Positions 1-6,344 of a DNA stretch of 11,502 bases are shown here, piece after piece; within the stretch, counting starts at the first letter, position 1, and every line of letters begins with the position of its first letter. The position numbers were made by a program, and so were the translations under genes. The stretch spans positions 1-11,502 of the forward strand of contig JAPKXT010000222.1 in the NCBI GenBank assembly GCA_026394695.1. The letters run 5' to 3'. Under the pieces are notes generated by a model. It had not been told where the DNA came from and did no database searches. It saw nothing but the letters and a program-made list of their open reading frames with translations. The stretch is from Methanoregula sp. (GTDB lineage: Archaea > Halobacteriota > Methanomicrobia > Methanomicrobiales > Methanospirillaceae).

Positions 1-1224
1 GCACATCGAGCAGGTCTCCATGTCCCCGTCACGGCAGTGGATCTCCTTTGCATGGTCGCCAAAGAGGGCGAGCCTGAACTGGGCATCCCAGTCAAGATCA
101 TGCCGGGCCTCGGCCATCTGCACCTCGCGTTCCATTCGCCAGCCCTCGTGCTTCCGGACGGTGTCCCCGATGTGGGCAGCGATCTTAGCCACCCGGGTTC
201 CCTCAATGATATCGGCAACATCCGGCAGGGCAAGGTGCTCGCTGGGTGAGACCATGCAGAGGAAGTCCGCGCCATTCATGCAGGCAGTCGCCCCGCCAAT
301 GGCCGCGACTACGTGATCGTAACCCGGAGCAATATCGGTAACGAGCGGTCCGAGCAGGTAGAGCGGCGCATGGTCGGTGATCTCTTTGATCATCCGCACG
401 TTGTAGCTCACCTGGTCGAGCGGCATATGTCCCGGCCCCTCGATCATCCGCTGGACTCCCTTTGCCAGCGCTTGTTTTGCCAGCGTGCCAAGCGTGATAT
501 ACTCCACCGCCTTTGCGAGTTTCTCTGCATCCTGCAGGCAGCCGGGGCGCATCCCGTCCCCGAGGCTGATCGTCACATCGTGCTCCGCGAGGATCTCCAA
601 CAGGTAATCGTATTCGGCATACAGCGGGTTCTCCTCTTCCCGCTGCATCATCATCGCACAGTGGAATGAACCGCCCCGGCTCACCACGCCCATCACCCGC
701 GGATCGCTCCTGAGCGCCGCGAGTGCCTGCCGGTTCACGCCACAGTGGAGAGTGAGAAAATCCACGCCCTGCTGGCAGTGTTCGCGGATGACACGGAACA
801 GGAGATCTGCATCCACATCTCGTGCATTGCCCGCCCGGCGAACCGCTTCATAAATTGGCACCGTCCCGACCGTAGTATTGAGCGTGAGGATCTTTTTCCG
901 GATGGCAACAAGGTCACCACCGGTGGAGAGATCCATGAGGGCGTCAGCACCGTTGTCCAGTGCCGCCTGTGCCTTTTTCATTTCAAGCGCGGGATCGCAC
1001 CGGGCGCCGGAAGTTCCAATATTCACATTGATTTTTACCTGACACCCTTCACCTATCGCGCACTGCTGGTGTTTGCGTTTCAGATTTGCCGGAACCACAA
1101 TCCTTCCAGCTGCAATACCCCGGGCAAACCATGCCGGGTCAATTCCTTCCGCTCGTGCTACCACTTCGAGTTCCGGCGGAACACCAGAAGCACACTTGCG
1201 GATAAGCGAATCCATAAGAAACAT
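1..1224 (-). CDS. thiC: ThiC-family phosphomethylpyrimidine synthase (3' end cut by window edge)
   Basis: Radical SAM enzyme of the ThiC family. The family converts aminoimidazole ribotide to the HMP-phosphate pyrimidine of thiamine in the cytoplasm. The minus strand is open for 408 codons to the left edge. Visible family motifs are NIGTSGARCDP (about residues 68-78), STGGDL (100-105), EGPGHMPLDQV (262-271, with a metal-binding His) and GADFLC..SPSEHLALP (318-334). C405 and C408 are the first two cysteines of the C-terminal cluster motif CX2CX4C, so only a short tail is missing. It lacks the long N-terminal region of bacterial ThiC, as archaeal forms do. ATG 1224 is chosen because AAGGA lies 10 nt upstream; ATG at 1251 or 1215 are alternatives. 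It is head-to-head with the hydrolase gene. Alternative: the ThiC paralog BzaF/HBI synthase, which uses the same substrate for the cobamide lower ligand, is similar in size and not excluded. Confidence 0.93.
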   Translation of the reverse strand, partial: MFLMDSLIRKCASGVPPELEVVARAEGIDPAWFARGIAAGRIVVPANLKRKHQQCAIGEGCQVKINVNIGTSGARCDPALEMKKAQAALDNGADALMDLSTGGDLVAIRKKILTLNTTVGTVPIYEAVRRAGNARDVDADLLFRVIREHCQQGVDFLTLHCGVNRQALAALRSDPRVMGVVSRGGSFHCAMMMQREEENPLYAEYDYLLEILAEHDVTISLGDGMRPGCLQDAEKLAKAVEYITLGTLAKQALAKGVQRMIEGPGHMPLDQVSYNVRMIKEITDHAPLYLLGPLVTDIAPGYDHVVAAIGGATACMNGADFLCMVSPSEHLALPDVADIIEGTRVAKIAAHIGDTVRKHEGWRMEREVQMAEARHDLDWDAQFRLALFGDHAKEIHCRDGDMETCSMC

Positions 1225-1249
1225 CTGTCGGGAGTCCTTATTATTGTGC

Positions 1250-1852
1250 ATGCAGGTGAGATGGATTCCCGAACAGTCGGGCTATGCAAACTCCTATATT
1301 TTCGGCACGATTCTCGTTGACGCGGGCGTGCTGCCAATGGCAATCAGACCCTACAAAGACGAGATTGATACAATCATTCTGACTCACTGCCATTTCGATC
1401 ACACTGCCCGGGTAAAAGAGATTGCCCATATGTGCAAGGCAAAGGTCGCTATCCATAAAAACGATGCCAGAGGGCTTGTTGATGACATTCATAGTCTTTC
1501 GCTGAACTTTGGAGCACATTCTCCCGGTATTGCTCCCGATATTGTCCTTGGGGAGGGTGACATCATCGGCGAATTAAAAGTCCTTCATACGCCGGGTCAC
1601 ACACCGGGAAGCATCTGCCTCTTTTCTGAGCGGGACCGTGTGCTTATCAGTGGAGATACAGTTTTCTCCGATGGTTGTTTCGGACGCTATGATTTCCCCG
1701 GAGGAAGCAGGATGGATCTTGCGCGGTCAATCGACCGGCTCGCACTTCTTGATGTAGAAGGGCTTTATCCCGGTCACGGGGAACCGGTTGAACAGGGTGG
1801 CAGCCGGCACATTGCCGCCGCACAGGAACTCATAAAGAGTGGTTATGGATAA
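1250..1852 (+). CDS. Metallo-beta-lactamase-fold hydrolase (glyoxalase II-like)
   Basis: A 200-residue cytoplasmic protein of the metallo-beta-lactamase superfamily, close in layout to the glyoxalase II-like group. The dinuclear metal-site ligands are all visible: THCHFDH (H46, H48, D50, H51), H117 in HTPGHTPGS, D136 in SGDTVF, and H176 in YPGHGE. Members hydrolyse thioesters, lactones and phosphoesters; the substrate here cannot be told from sequence. ATG 1250 is chosen because it gives the usual short strand before NSYI..ILVDAG; the frame stays open to 1073, but that part is antisense to thiC and does not look like this family. No good ribosome binding site is seen, and GTG 1256 is an alternative start. 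The stop overlaps the next gene by 8 nt, so it heads a three-gene cluster. Confident in the fold, not in the substrate. Confidence 0.9.
   Translation: MQVRWIPEQSGYANSYIFGTILVDAGVLPMAIRPYKDEIDTIILTHCHFDHTARVKEIAHMCKAKVAIHKNDARGLVDDIHSLSLNFGAHSPGIAPDIVLGEGDIIGELKVLHTPGHTPGSICLFSERDRVLISGDTVFSDGCFGRYDFPGGSRMDLARSIDRLALLDVEGLYPGHGEPVEQGGSRHIAAAQELIKSGYG
1294..1303 (-). promoter_or_regulatory. Possible TATA element for thiC, inside the hydrolase gene
   Basis: Read on the minus strand this is AAAATATAGG, the most AT-rich TATA-like stretch upstream of thiC. It would place a transcript start near 1270, about 20-45 nt before the candidate thiC start codons. It lies inside the 5' coding part of the hydrolase gene on the other strand. 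This is motif reading only. Confidence 0.3.
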
Positions 1853-2300
1853 GGGAGTTTACTGCCTCGTCTTTGAAAATCACGAAGGTACATTCCGGGT
1901 CGGTGCATTGGGAGACCTCACCTTTCGGGCTGGCTGGCATATCTATGTAGGATCCGCTCTCGGTAGCGGTGGGTTAAAACGGCTCGGGCGTCACATTTCA
2001 CTTGCCCGACTGCGCGACAAGCAGCCGAAATGGCATGTGGATTATCTCCTCACCAATCCGGGTTTTTCTCTGAGGTACGCAATCTTTGCAGTAACGCAGG
2101 AGCGATGCGAATGCAGACTTGCTCAGGCGCTCCGTGACTCGGGAATTCCGGGTTTTGGCTGCAGCGACTGCTCCTGCTCATCACATCTTTTGTTCCGGCA
2201 GCAGGATCCAAGGGAAGAGATCCTAAATGCATGCAGGGAACTCAAACTCAATCCTGATATCAAAACTATCATGAGCTCCCGAGTGAAGGATAACATATGA
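1845..2300 (+). CDS. DUF123 GIY-YIG-type protein
   Basis: A 151-residue protein of the DUF123 family, a mainly archaeal branch of the GIY-YIG nuclease fold. The two signature strands are seen as GVY (residues 4-6) and HIYVGSA (32-38), followed by LKRLGRH with the conserved arginine (44-50). The family hallmark KWHVDYLL is at 62-69. A cysteine-rich segment GFGCSDCSCSSHL (103-115) is also typical and could bind metal. Some relatives are fused to or lie near endonuclease III, suggesting a DNA-repair role, but the biochemical function is not established. GTG 1839 is possible, but ATG 1845 gives the natural start at the GVY strand. It overlaps the hydrolase by 8 nt and the flavoprotein gene by 4 nt, so translation is probably coupled to both. 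Confidence 0.9.
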   Translation: MDKGVYCLVFENHEGTFRVGALGDLTFRAGWHIYVGSALGSGGLKRLGRHISLARLRDKQPKWHVDYLLTNPGFSLRYAIFAVTQERCECRLAQALRDSGIPGFGCSDCSCSSHLLFRQQDPREEILNACRELKLNPDIKTIMSSRVKDNI

Positions 2301-2851
2301 AGGTTCTCGGATTATCAGGAAGTATGCGCAAAGAGGGCAACACAGCACAGCTGATTAAAATCATTCTCAAGCGCTGCGAGGATGAAGGGATCAAAACAGA
2401 GTTCATCTCTCTTGCAGGAAAGAAGATCCTTCCCTGCCTTGGGTGTGAGAAGTGCAAGGAGAAGAAGTGGTGTGTCATCGAAAATGATGACTGGAGTGCA
2501 GTGGTTCAGAAAATTCTCGATTGCGATGTGCTGGTTATCGGTTCACCTACGTATTACTATGACATCTGTGGGCACCTCAAAAATTTCATTGACCGCACCT
2601 ATTCACTCTACCATGACCGGAAACTTGCAGGACGAAAGGGTGTCGCGGTGGCAGTTCAGGCTCAAAAAGGCGCTAACCGTACTATCCAGACGATTGAAGG
2701 TTTTCTCAGTACTCACGAGTTCTCTTCTCTTGGATCGGTCAAGGGATCCGGATACGAAGAGGGGGCAGTCCTCAACGATCACGATGCGGTATTAAAAGCG
2801 CAGAAAATAGGAGATAAGATCGTCCGGCTTCTTAAGCCCCACCATGATTAG
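2297..2851 (+). CDS. Isf-type iron-sulfur flavoprotein (NADPH-dependent FMN reductase family)
   Basis: A 184-residue flavodoxin-fold protein. The FMN phosphate loop is GSMRKEGNT (residues 8-16) and the second flavin loop is GSPTYYYD (82-89). Between them is a compact cysteine motif C47-X2-C50-X2-C53-X5-C59, as in Isf of Methanosarcina, where it holds a 4Fe-4S cluster that passes electrons to FMN. Isf proteins are linked to oxygen and peroxide detoxification or to ferredoxin-dependent electron transfer in anaerobes; that role here is inferred from the family. The start shares ATGA with the stop of the DUF123 gene, and AAGGA lies 7 nt upstream. The 3' part is repeated almost exactly behind the downstream kinase gene (see 5526-5824). 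Confidence 0.93.
   Translation: MKVLGLSGSMRKEGNTAQLIKIILKRCEDEGIKTEFISLAGKKILPCLGCEKCKEKKWCVIENDDWSAVVQKILDCDVLVIGSPTYYYDICGHLKNFIDRTYSLYHDRKLAGRKGVAVAVQAQKGANRTIQTIEGFLSTHEFSSLGSVKGSGYEEGAVLNDHDAVLKAQKIGDKIVRLLKPHHD
2643..2850 (+). repeat. Direct repeat, left copy (3' part of flavoprotein gene)
   Basis: These 208 nt match 5616-5823 with only six substitutions by eye (about 97%). The match ends at the stop codon (TAG here, TAA in the other copy). A weaker block of homology upstream, 2363-2436, matches 5543-5615. The two copies lie 2973 nt apart and flank the histidine kinase gene. Confidence 0.95.
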
Positions 2852-2888
2852 GAGATATACAATAGTTCCCCACCACAAAAAGAAATTT

Positions 2889-2901
2889 TTCACTACGTGA
2901 A
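2889..2901. promoter_or_regulatory. Short perfect palindrome upstream of the kinase gene
   Basis: TTCAC-TAC-GTGAA is a perfect inverted repeat with 5-nt arms in the 95-nt gap between the flavoprotein and kinase genes, 46 nt before the kinase start. It could be an operator for a dimeric regulator. An inverted repeat this short can arise by chance, and no other copy was noticed. Confidence 0.3.
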
Positions 2902-2946
2902 CGGTAAATACCTGCAAAAATTATCTGCGAGGTGTAAATTTTCACA

Positions 2947-5505
2947 ATGTTCGGATTAAAACCCATGAATCTCCGGCAAAAATCACTTTTGGCTTTGTGT
3001 ACAGTATTTATCCTCATTGTCGCCACCATCATCCTTGTATCTTCGATAATTTTTCTTGGAAGTTATGAAAAACTTGAATCAGACCACACGAAGGAAGTCA
3101 TGGTTCTTGTTGAAAACAATGTCAATAGTGAAATTGCAAACCTGAATGTGATTGTGACGGACTGGGCGCCGTGGGATGACACCTATCTGTTTGTCCAGGG
3201 GCAGAAAAGTGATTATATTGAACTGAATCTTGCAGATGAGACCTATTCCAGCCTGCGTCTGAATTTTATCATCATCACCGACAGGGAAGGCAACATTGTC
3301 TATGGCAAAGGTTTTGATTCCCAAAAAAACGCAATGATTCTGGTCCCTGACGGTCTTGTCAGGGAACTGGGGCGCGTAAACTCACCCCTCCGCAATATCA
3401 ATACAAAAGATAAGATATCGGGATTTCTGAATCTGCCCGAAGGGCCGGTTATCCTATCAGCACAACCAATCCTGCACACCGATTTCTCAGGCCCACCAGA
3501 GGGGATGATCATCATGGGACGGTATCTTGACGAGGCCGAGATACATCGTCTGGGTCTGCAAACGCTACCTTCCCTGAGCATTACTCCTCTCGCATCCTTT
3601 CTAATTTCACCCGGTAACAGTCCTATTGAGAGCCGGGACAATAACATCCGGGTGATTAACGACACGACGATTGTAGGTGAGGAAGTCTTACAGGATATCA
3701 ATGGGAATGATGCCTTCCTGCTCGAGGTGCAGATGCCCCGGGACATCTATCAGCAGGGCAGGAGCACAATCATATTGTTTGTCCTGATGCAGATCGCTGT
3801 CGGAATCATTATGTGTGTTTTGATTATCCTTCTGCTGGACAGGATGGTGTTTTTGCGCCTGAACTCCATGAGCGCAGAAGTTGACGCTATCTCAAAACAC
3901 GGTCGTCCCTCTGACCGCATTGGGAAGCCATTCGGGGAGGATGAACTTGCACGTCTGGGAGATGCGATAAACCGGATGCTCGACCAAATCCAGAAAGCAA
4001 ACCGTTCCCTTTTCGAAAGTGAAACTCGACTTAATGATGCCCAGCAGATCGCTAACATAGGCAGCTGGATCCTTGACCCCATGACCGGTAGAGTAACTTT
4101 TTCCCGGGAAATGTACCGCCTTTTTGGGCTGGATCCTAATAAGGAAGTCCCGCCCTTCAACGAGCTTAAACAATTCGTGCATACGGACGATTGGGCCAAC
4201 ATGGAGAATGCGATAAAAAAGACGATCGAGACAGGAGAAGGTTACCAGATTGAATTACGAATAACTCCTCGGGTCGGAAAGCCGATTATCATTCTCTCCC
4301 GGGCACAAATCAGACGGGACCAAGAGGGGGAAGCGATTTTGCTCATCGGCACTTCGCAGGATATCACCGAGCGTAAGAAGATAGAAGATGCTCTCCGGAA
4401 CAGCGAGGAGAAATACCGGACGCTGGTTGAGCGGGCAAATGATGGTATCACGATCATTCAGAACGGAATTGTGAAATTTGGTAACCGGCGCCTCGCAGAA
4501 ATGTGGGGGGGTTCCATTGAGGAGATCCTCAACAGACCTCTCACCGATTTCGTCCATCCGGATGCCATGCATGCGGTTGTCGACCGTTATCAACAAAGAA
4601 TGGCGGGTAAAATTCCGCCATTAATATACGACACGACACTGCAGCACAAGGACGGAAGCCGGTTACCTGCCGAGCTGAACGCAGGTCTCGTCCAGTACGA
4701 GGAAAAACCTGCCGATCTTGTCATAATCCGTGATATTACCGAACGGAAAAAGATCGAGCAGGAACTCAAGGAACTCACACAGGACCTTGCCAAAAAAGTC
4801 AAGGAAAGGACTGCCGACCTTGAAAGGACTACTGTATTGCTTCAGGATGAGATCATATATCACCAGGACTCAGAAAAAAAGATACAGGCATCGCTGGATG
4901 AGAAAGTCATTCTGCTCCATGAAATCCACCACCGGGTAAAGAACAACCTCCAGATTATCATCTCCCTGTTAAACCTCCAGTCACGGTATATAGTGGATGA
5001 ACAAACTCAACGACTGATCAGGGAGAGCCAAAACCGGGTCAGGGCAATGGCGCTTGTCCACGAAAAACTGTGCAGTTCGACGGACATTTCAAAGATTGAC
5101 CTCGACGATTATATCAGATTCCTCGGAAACAACCTGTTCGGGTTCTATGGCGTGAAAGGAAAGCGGATCATTCTTACCACAGATATTCGGGATATTCTTG
5201 TAGATATCAACACCGCTATTCCGGTCGGTCTCATCATCAATGAACTTGTCTCCAACACACTAAAATACGCTTTTCCCGAGGGCAGAAAAGGGGAGATCTC
5301 CATCGCGATCAAACGGGAGGATCACATTTTATCAATCCTGATTAAGGAAAATGGAATTGGAATCCCTGCGGATTTAGACTGGCGCAATGCCAAGTCGCTC
5401 GGGCTCCGGCTCGTGATCTCGCTTGTGGAGCAGTTACAGGGAACGATTGAGCTGGACAGGAGTGCGGGAACGGCATTCAAAATTGTCGTGAAGGAGAAGG
5501 AATAA
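2947..5505 (+). CDS. Membrane sensor histidine kinase: CHASE4-HAMP-PAS-PAS-HisKA_2-HATPase
   Basis: An 852-residue signal-transduction kinase. TM1 (about 13-37) and TM2 (about 274-297) bracket an outside sensor region that looks like CHASE4 (TDWAPWDDTY, 71-80). A HAMP linker (about 298-350), two PAS domains (about 365-478 and 485-602, each ending in a DITERKK-type motif) and a coiled coil (about 600-645) follow. The HisKA_2 box is HEIHHRVKNNLQ (658-669), with H661 or H662 as phosphoacceptor. The ATP domain has the N box NELVSN (765-770), a G1 box ENGIGIP (801-807) where Asp is usual at E801, and SLGLRLV (817-823). The short ATP lid is normal for this class. GAGGTG lies 12 nt before ATG 2947; ATG 2965 is a later option. 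No response regulator is in the window, so the partner is unknown. A run of seven G at 4505-4511 lies in the second PAS domain. Confidence 0.93.
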   Translation: MFGLKPMNLRQKSLLALCTVFILIVATIILVSSIIFLGSYEKLESDHTKEVMVLVENNVNSEIANLNVIVTDWAPWDDTYLFVQGQKSDYIELNLADETYSSLRLNFIIITDREGNIVYGKGFDSQKNAMILVPDGLVRELGRVNSPLRNINTKDKISGFLNLPEGPVILSAQPILHTDFSGPPEGMIIMGRYLDEAEIHRLGLQTLPSLSITPLASFLISPGNSPIESRDNNIRVINDTTIVGEEVLQDINGNDAFLLEVQMPRDIYQQGRSTIILFVLMQIAVGIIMCVLIILLLDRMVFLRLNSMSAEVDAISKHGRPSDRIGKPFGEDELARLGDAINRMLDQIQKANRSLFESETRLNDAQQIANIGSWILDPMTGRVTFSREMYRLFGLDPNKEVPPFNELKQFVHTDDWANMENAIKKTIETGEGYQIELRITPRVGKPIIILSRAQIRRDQEGEAILLIGTSQDITERKKIEDALRNSEEKYRTLVERANDGITIIQNGIVKFGNRRLAEMWGGSIEEILNRPLTDFVHPDAMHAVVDRYQQRMAGKIPPLIYDTTLQHKDGSRLPAELNAGLVQYEEKPADLVIIRDITERKKIEQELKELTQDLAKKVKERTADLERTTVLLQDEIIYHQDSEKKIQASLDEKVILLHEIHHRVKNNLQIIISLLNLQSRYIVDEQTQRLIRESQNRVRAMALVHEKLCSSTDISKIDLDDYIRFLGNNLFGFYGVKGKRIILTTDIRDILVDINTAIPVGLIINELVSNTLKYAFPEGRKGEISIAIKREDHILSILIKENGIGIPADLDWRNAKSLGLRLVISLVEQLQGTIELDRSAGTAFKIVVKEKE

Positions 5506-5525
5506 ATTAACGCTAAAATTCCTTC

Positions 5526-5824
5526 TTAAAATCAGGATAATAATTCTCAAGCGCTGCGAGGATGAAGGGATCAAACGGATTTTATCTCTCTTGCAGGAAA
5601 GAAAATCCATCCCTGTCGCGGTGGCAGTTCAGGCTCAAAAAGGCGCTAACCGTACTATCCAGACGATTGAAGGTTTTCTCAGTACTCACGAGTTCTCTTC
5701 TCTTGGATCTGTCAAGGGATCCGGATACGAAGAGGGGGCAGTCCTCAACGATCACGATGCGGTAATCAAAGCGCAGAAAACAGGAGATAAGATCGTCCGG
5801 CTCCTTAAGCCCCATCATGATTAA
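5526..5824 (+). pseudogene. Truncated, internally deleted copy of the Isf-like flavoprotein gene
   Basis: A degraded second copy of the flavoprotein gene at 2297-2851. Clear homology starts at 5543 (matching 2363, codon 23), with a possible short extension to 5526 if a 9-nt insertion is allowed. Against the intact gene it lacks the first 20 or so codons, has a 1-nt loss near 5576-5583, and has lost 206 nt at the 5614/5616 junction, where a TG is shared by both ends. The deleted part encoded all four cluster cysteines and the SPTYYYD flavin loop. The two losses total 207 nt, so the frame reopens and the last 69 codons read normally to TAA 5822-5824. No ATG precedes them; TTG 5591 is the first possible start. 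It cannot make a working Isf. The six substitutions in the 208-nt block give three silent codon changes and two conservative or mild ones (L to I, I to T). Confidence 0.9.
5616..5823 (+). repeat. Direct repeat, right copy
   Basis: Partner of 2643-2850: same orientation, six mismatches in 208 nt. Together the copies flank the kinase gene and offer a substrate for homologous recombination that would delete it. No inverted terminal repeats, target-site duplication or transposase was seen around either copy. Confidence 0.95.
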
Positions 5825-5844
5825 TCCAAAAAGGTGCTGGACCC

Positions 5845-6300
5845 TCAATCGTGCTTTTTTCCGGTCATCGAGTCAATGTCAATCCTGATAACACAGACAT
5901 TTCTGATGTCATCATCGGAAAAATAGTGCACTTCACTCCCATAATGGTGCATAATACAGTTTAAGCCCGTTTTCTTCTCCTCCGCGTCTTTTATAAAACT
6001 GGCTCGGCCAAAACCGATCACACTCCGATATCGCATCCCCCAGTCACAAGGACGCTCAGAACGTATGATGCTGTCATACTGGTCAACCTCAAAACAGCAC
6101 CGGGGATTTTTCTCAAGCATCAGGATTTTTTTCCCGTCCTTGGCTGAATGAAGGTAGATTGTGTTATTTATATAACCAAAACAGACAGGAACAATATAAG
6201 GCTCATCACCATCAGCTAATCCAATTCTGCAGACAGGGGCATCGTTGAGGATGGATTCAATTTCGAAGGAGTCGGTGATTTCACGGTCGGTTCTTCTCAT
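5845..6300 (-). CDS. Pyridoxamine 5'-phosphate oxidase-like FMN-binding split-barrel protein
   Basis: A 151-residue cytoplasmic protein of the PNPOx-like split beta-barrel superfamily, closest in appearance to the Pyridox_ox_2/NimA-type group. Typical segments are the early strand VCRIGLADGDEPYIVPVCFGY (read as residues 23-43), IYLHSAKDGKK (48-58), the KNPRCCFEVD segment (64-73) and YRSVIGFGRA (91-100). Members bind FMN, sometimes F420 or heme, and several reduce nitro compounds; the substrate here is unknown. A strong ribosome site GAGGT lies 4 nt before ATG 6300. The intact cofH ends 44 nt upstream on the same strand, so the two are probably co-transcribed, which makes a flavin or deazaflavin cofactor plausible. 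It converges with the flavoprotein pseudogene. Confidence 0.88.
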   Translation of the reverse strand: MRRTDREITDSFEIESILNDAPVCRIGLADGDEPYIVPVCFGYINNTIYLHSAKDGKKILMLEKNPRCCFEVDQYDSIIRSERPCDWGMRYRSVIGFGRASFIKDAEEKKTGLNCIMHHYGSEVHYFSDDDIRNVCVIRIDIDSMTGKKHD

Positions 6301-6344
6301 ATTACCTCGTCTGGATGCATCATTTTGTTTTCGACAGATTGCTG

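Noticed and set aside
1213..1300. Thiamine (TPP) riboswitch upstream of thiC
   Set aside because: The region is coding for the hydrolase on the other strand and I could not find the conserved THI-box core on the minus strand.
313..1320. Plus-strand open frames at 313-669 and 745-1320
   Set aside because: They lie antisense to the strongly conserved ThiC frame and resemble no family.
2382..2795. A 137-residue plus-strand frame overlapping the flavoprotein gene, repeated in part at 5562-5765
   Set aside because: It is an alternate frame of the flavoprotein sequence; its reappearance at 5562 is due to the duplication, not to a conserved protein.
2643..5823. Composite transposon or insertion sequence carrying the kinase
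   Set aside because: The repeats are gene fragments, with no terminal inverted repeats, target duplications or transposase.
5506..5844. Non-coding RNA or CRISPR-like repeat in the gap after the kinase
   Set aside because: The gap is explained by the flavoprotein gene remnant; no repeated spacer structure is present.
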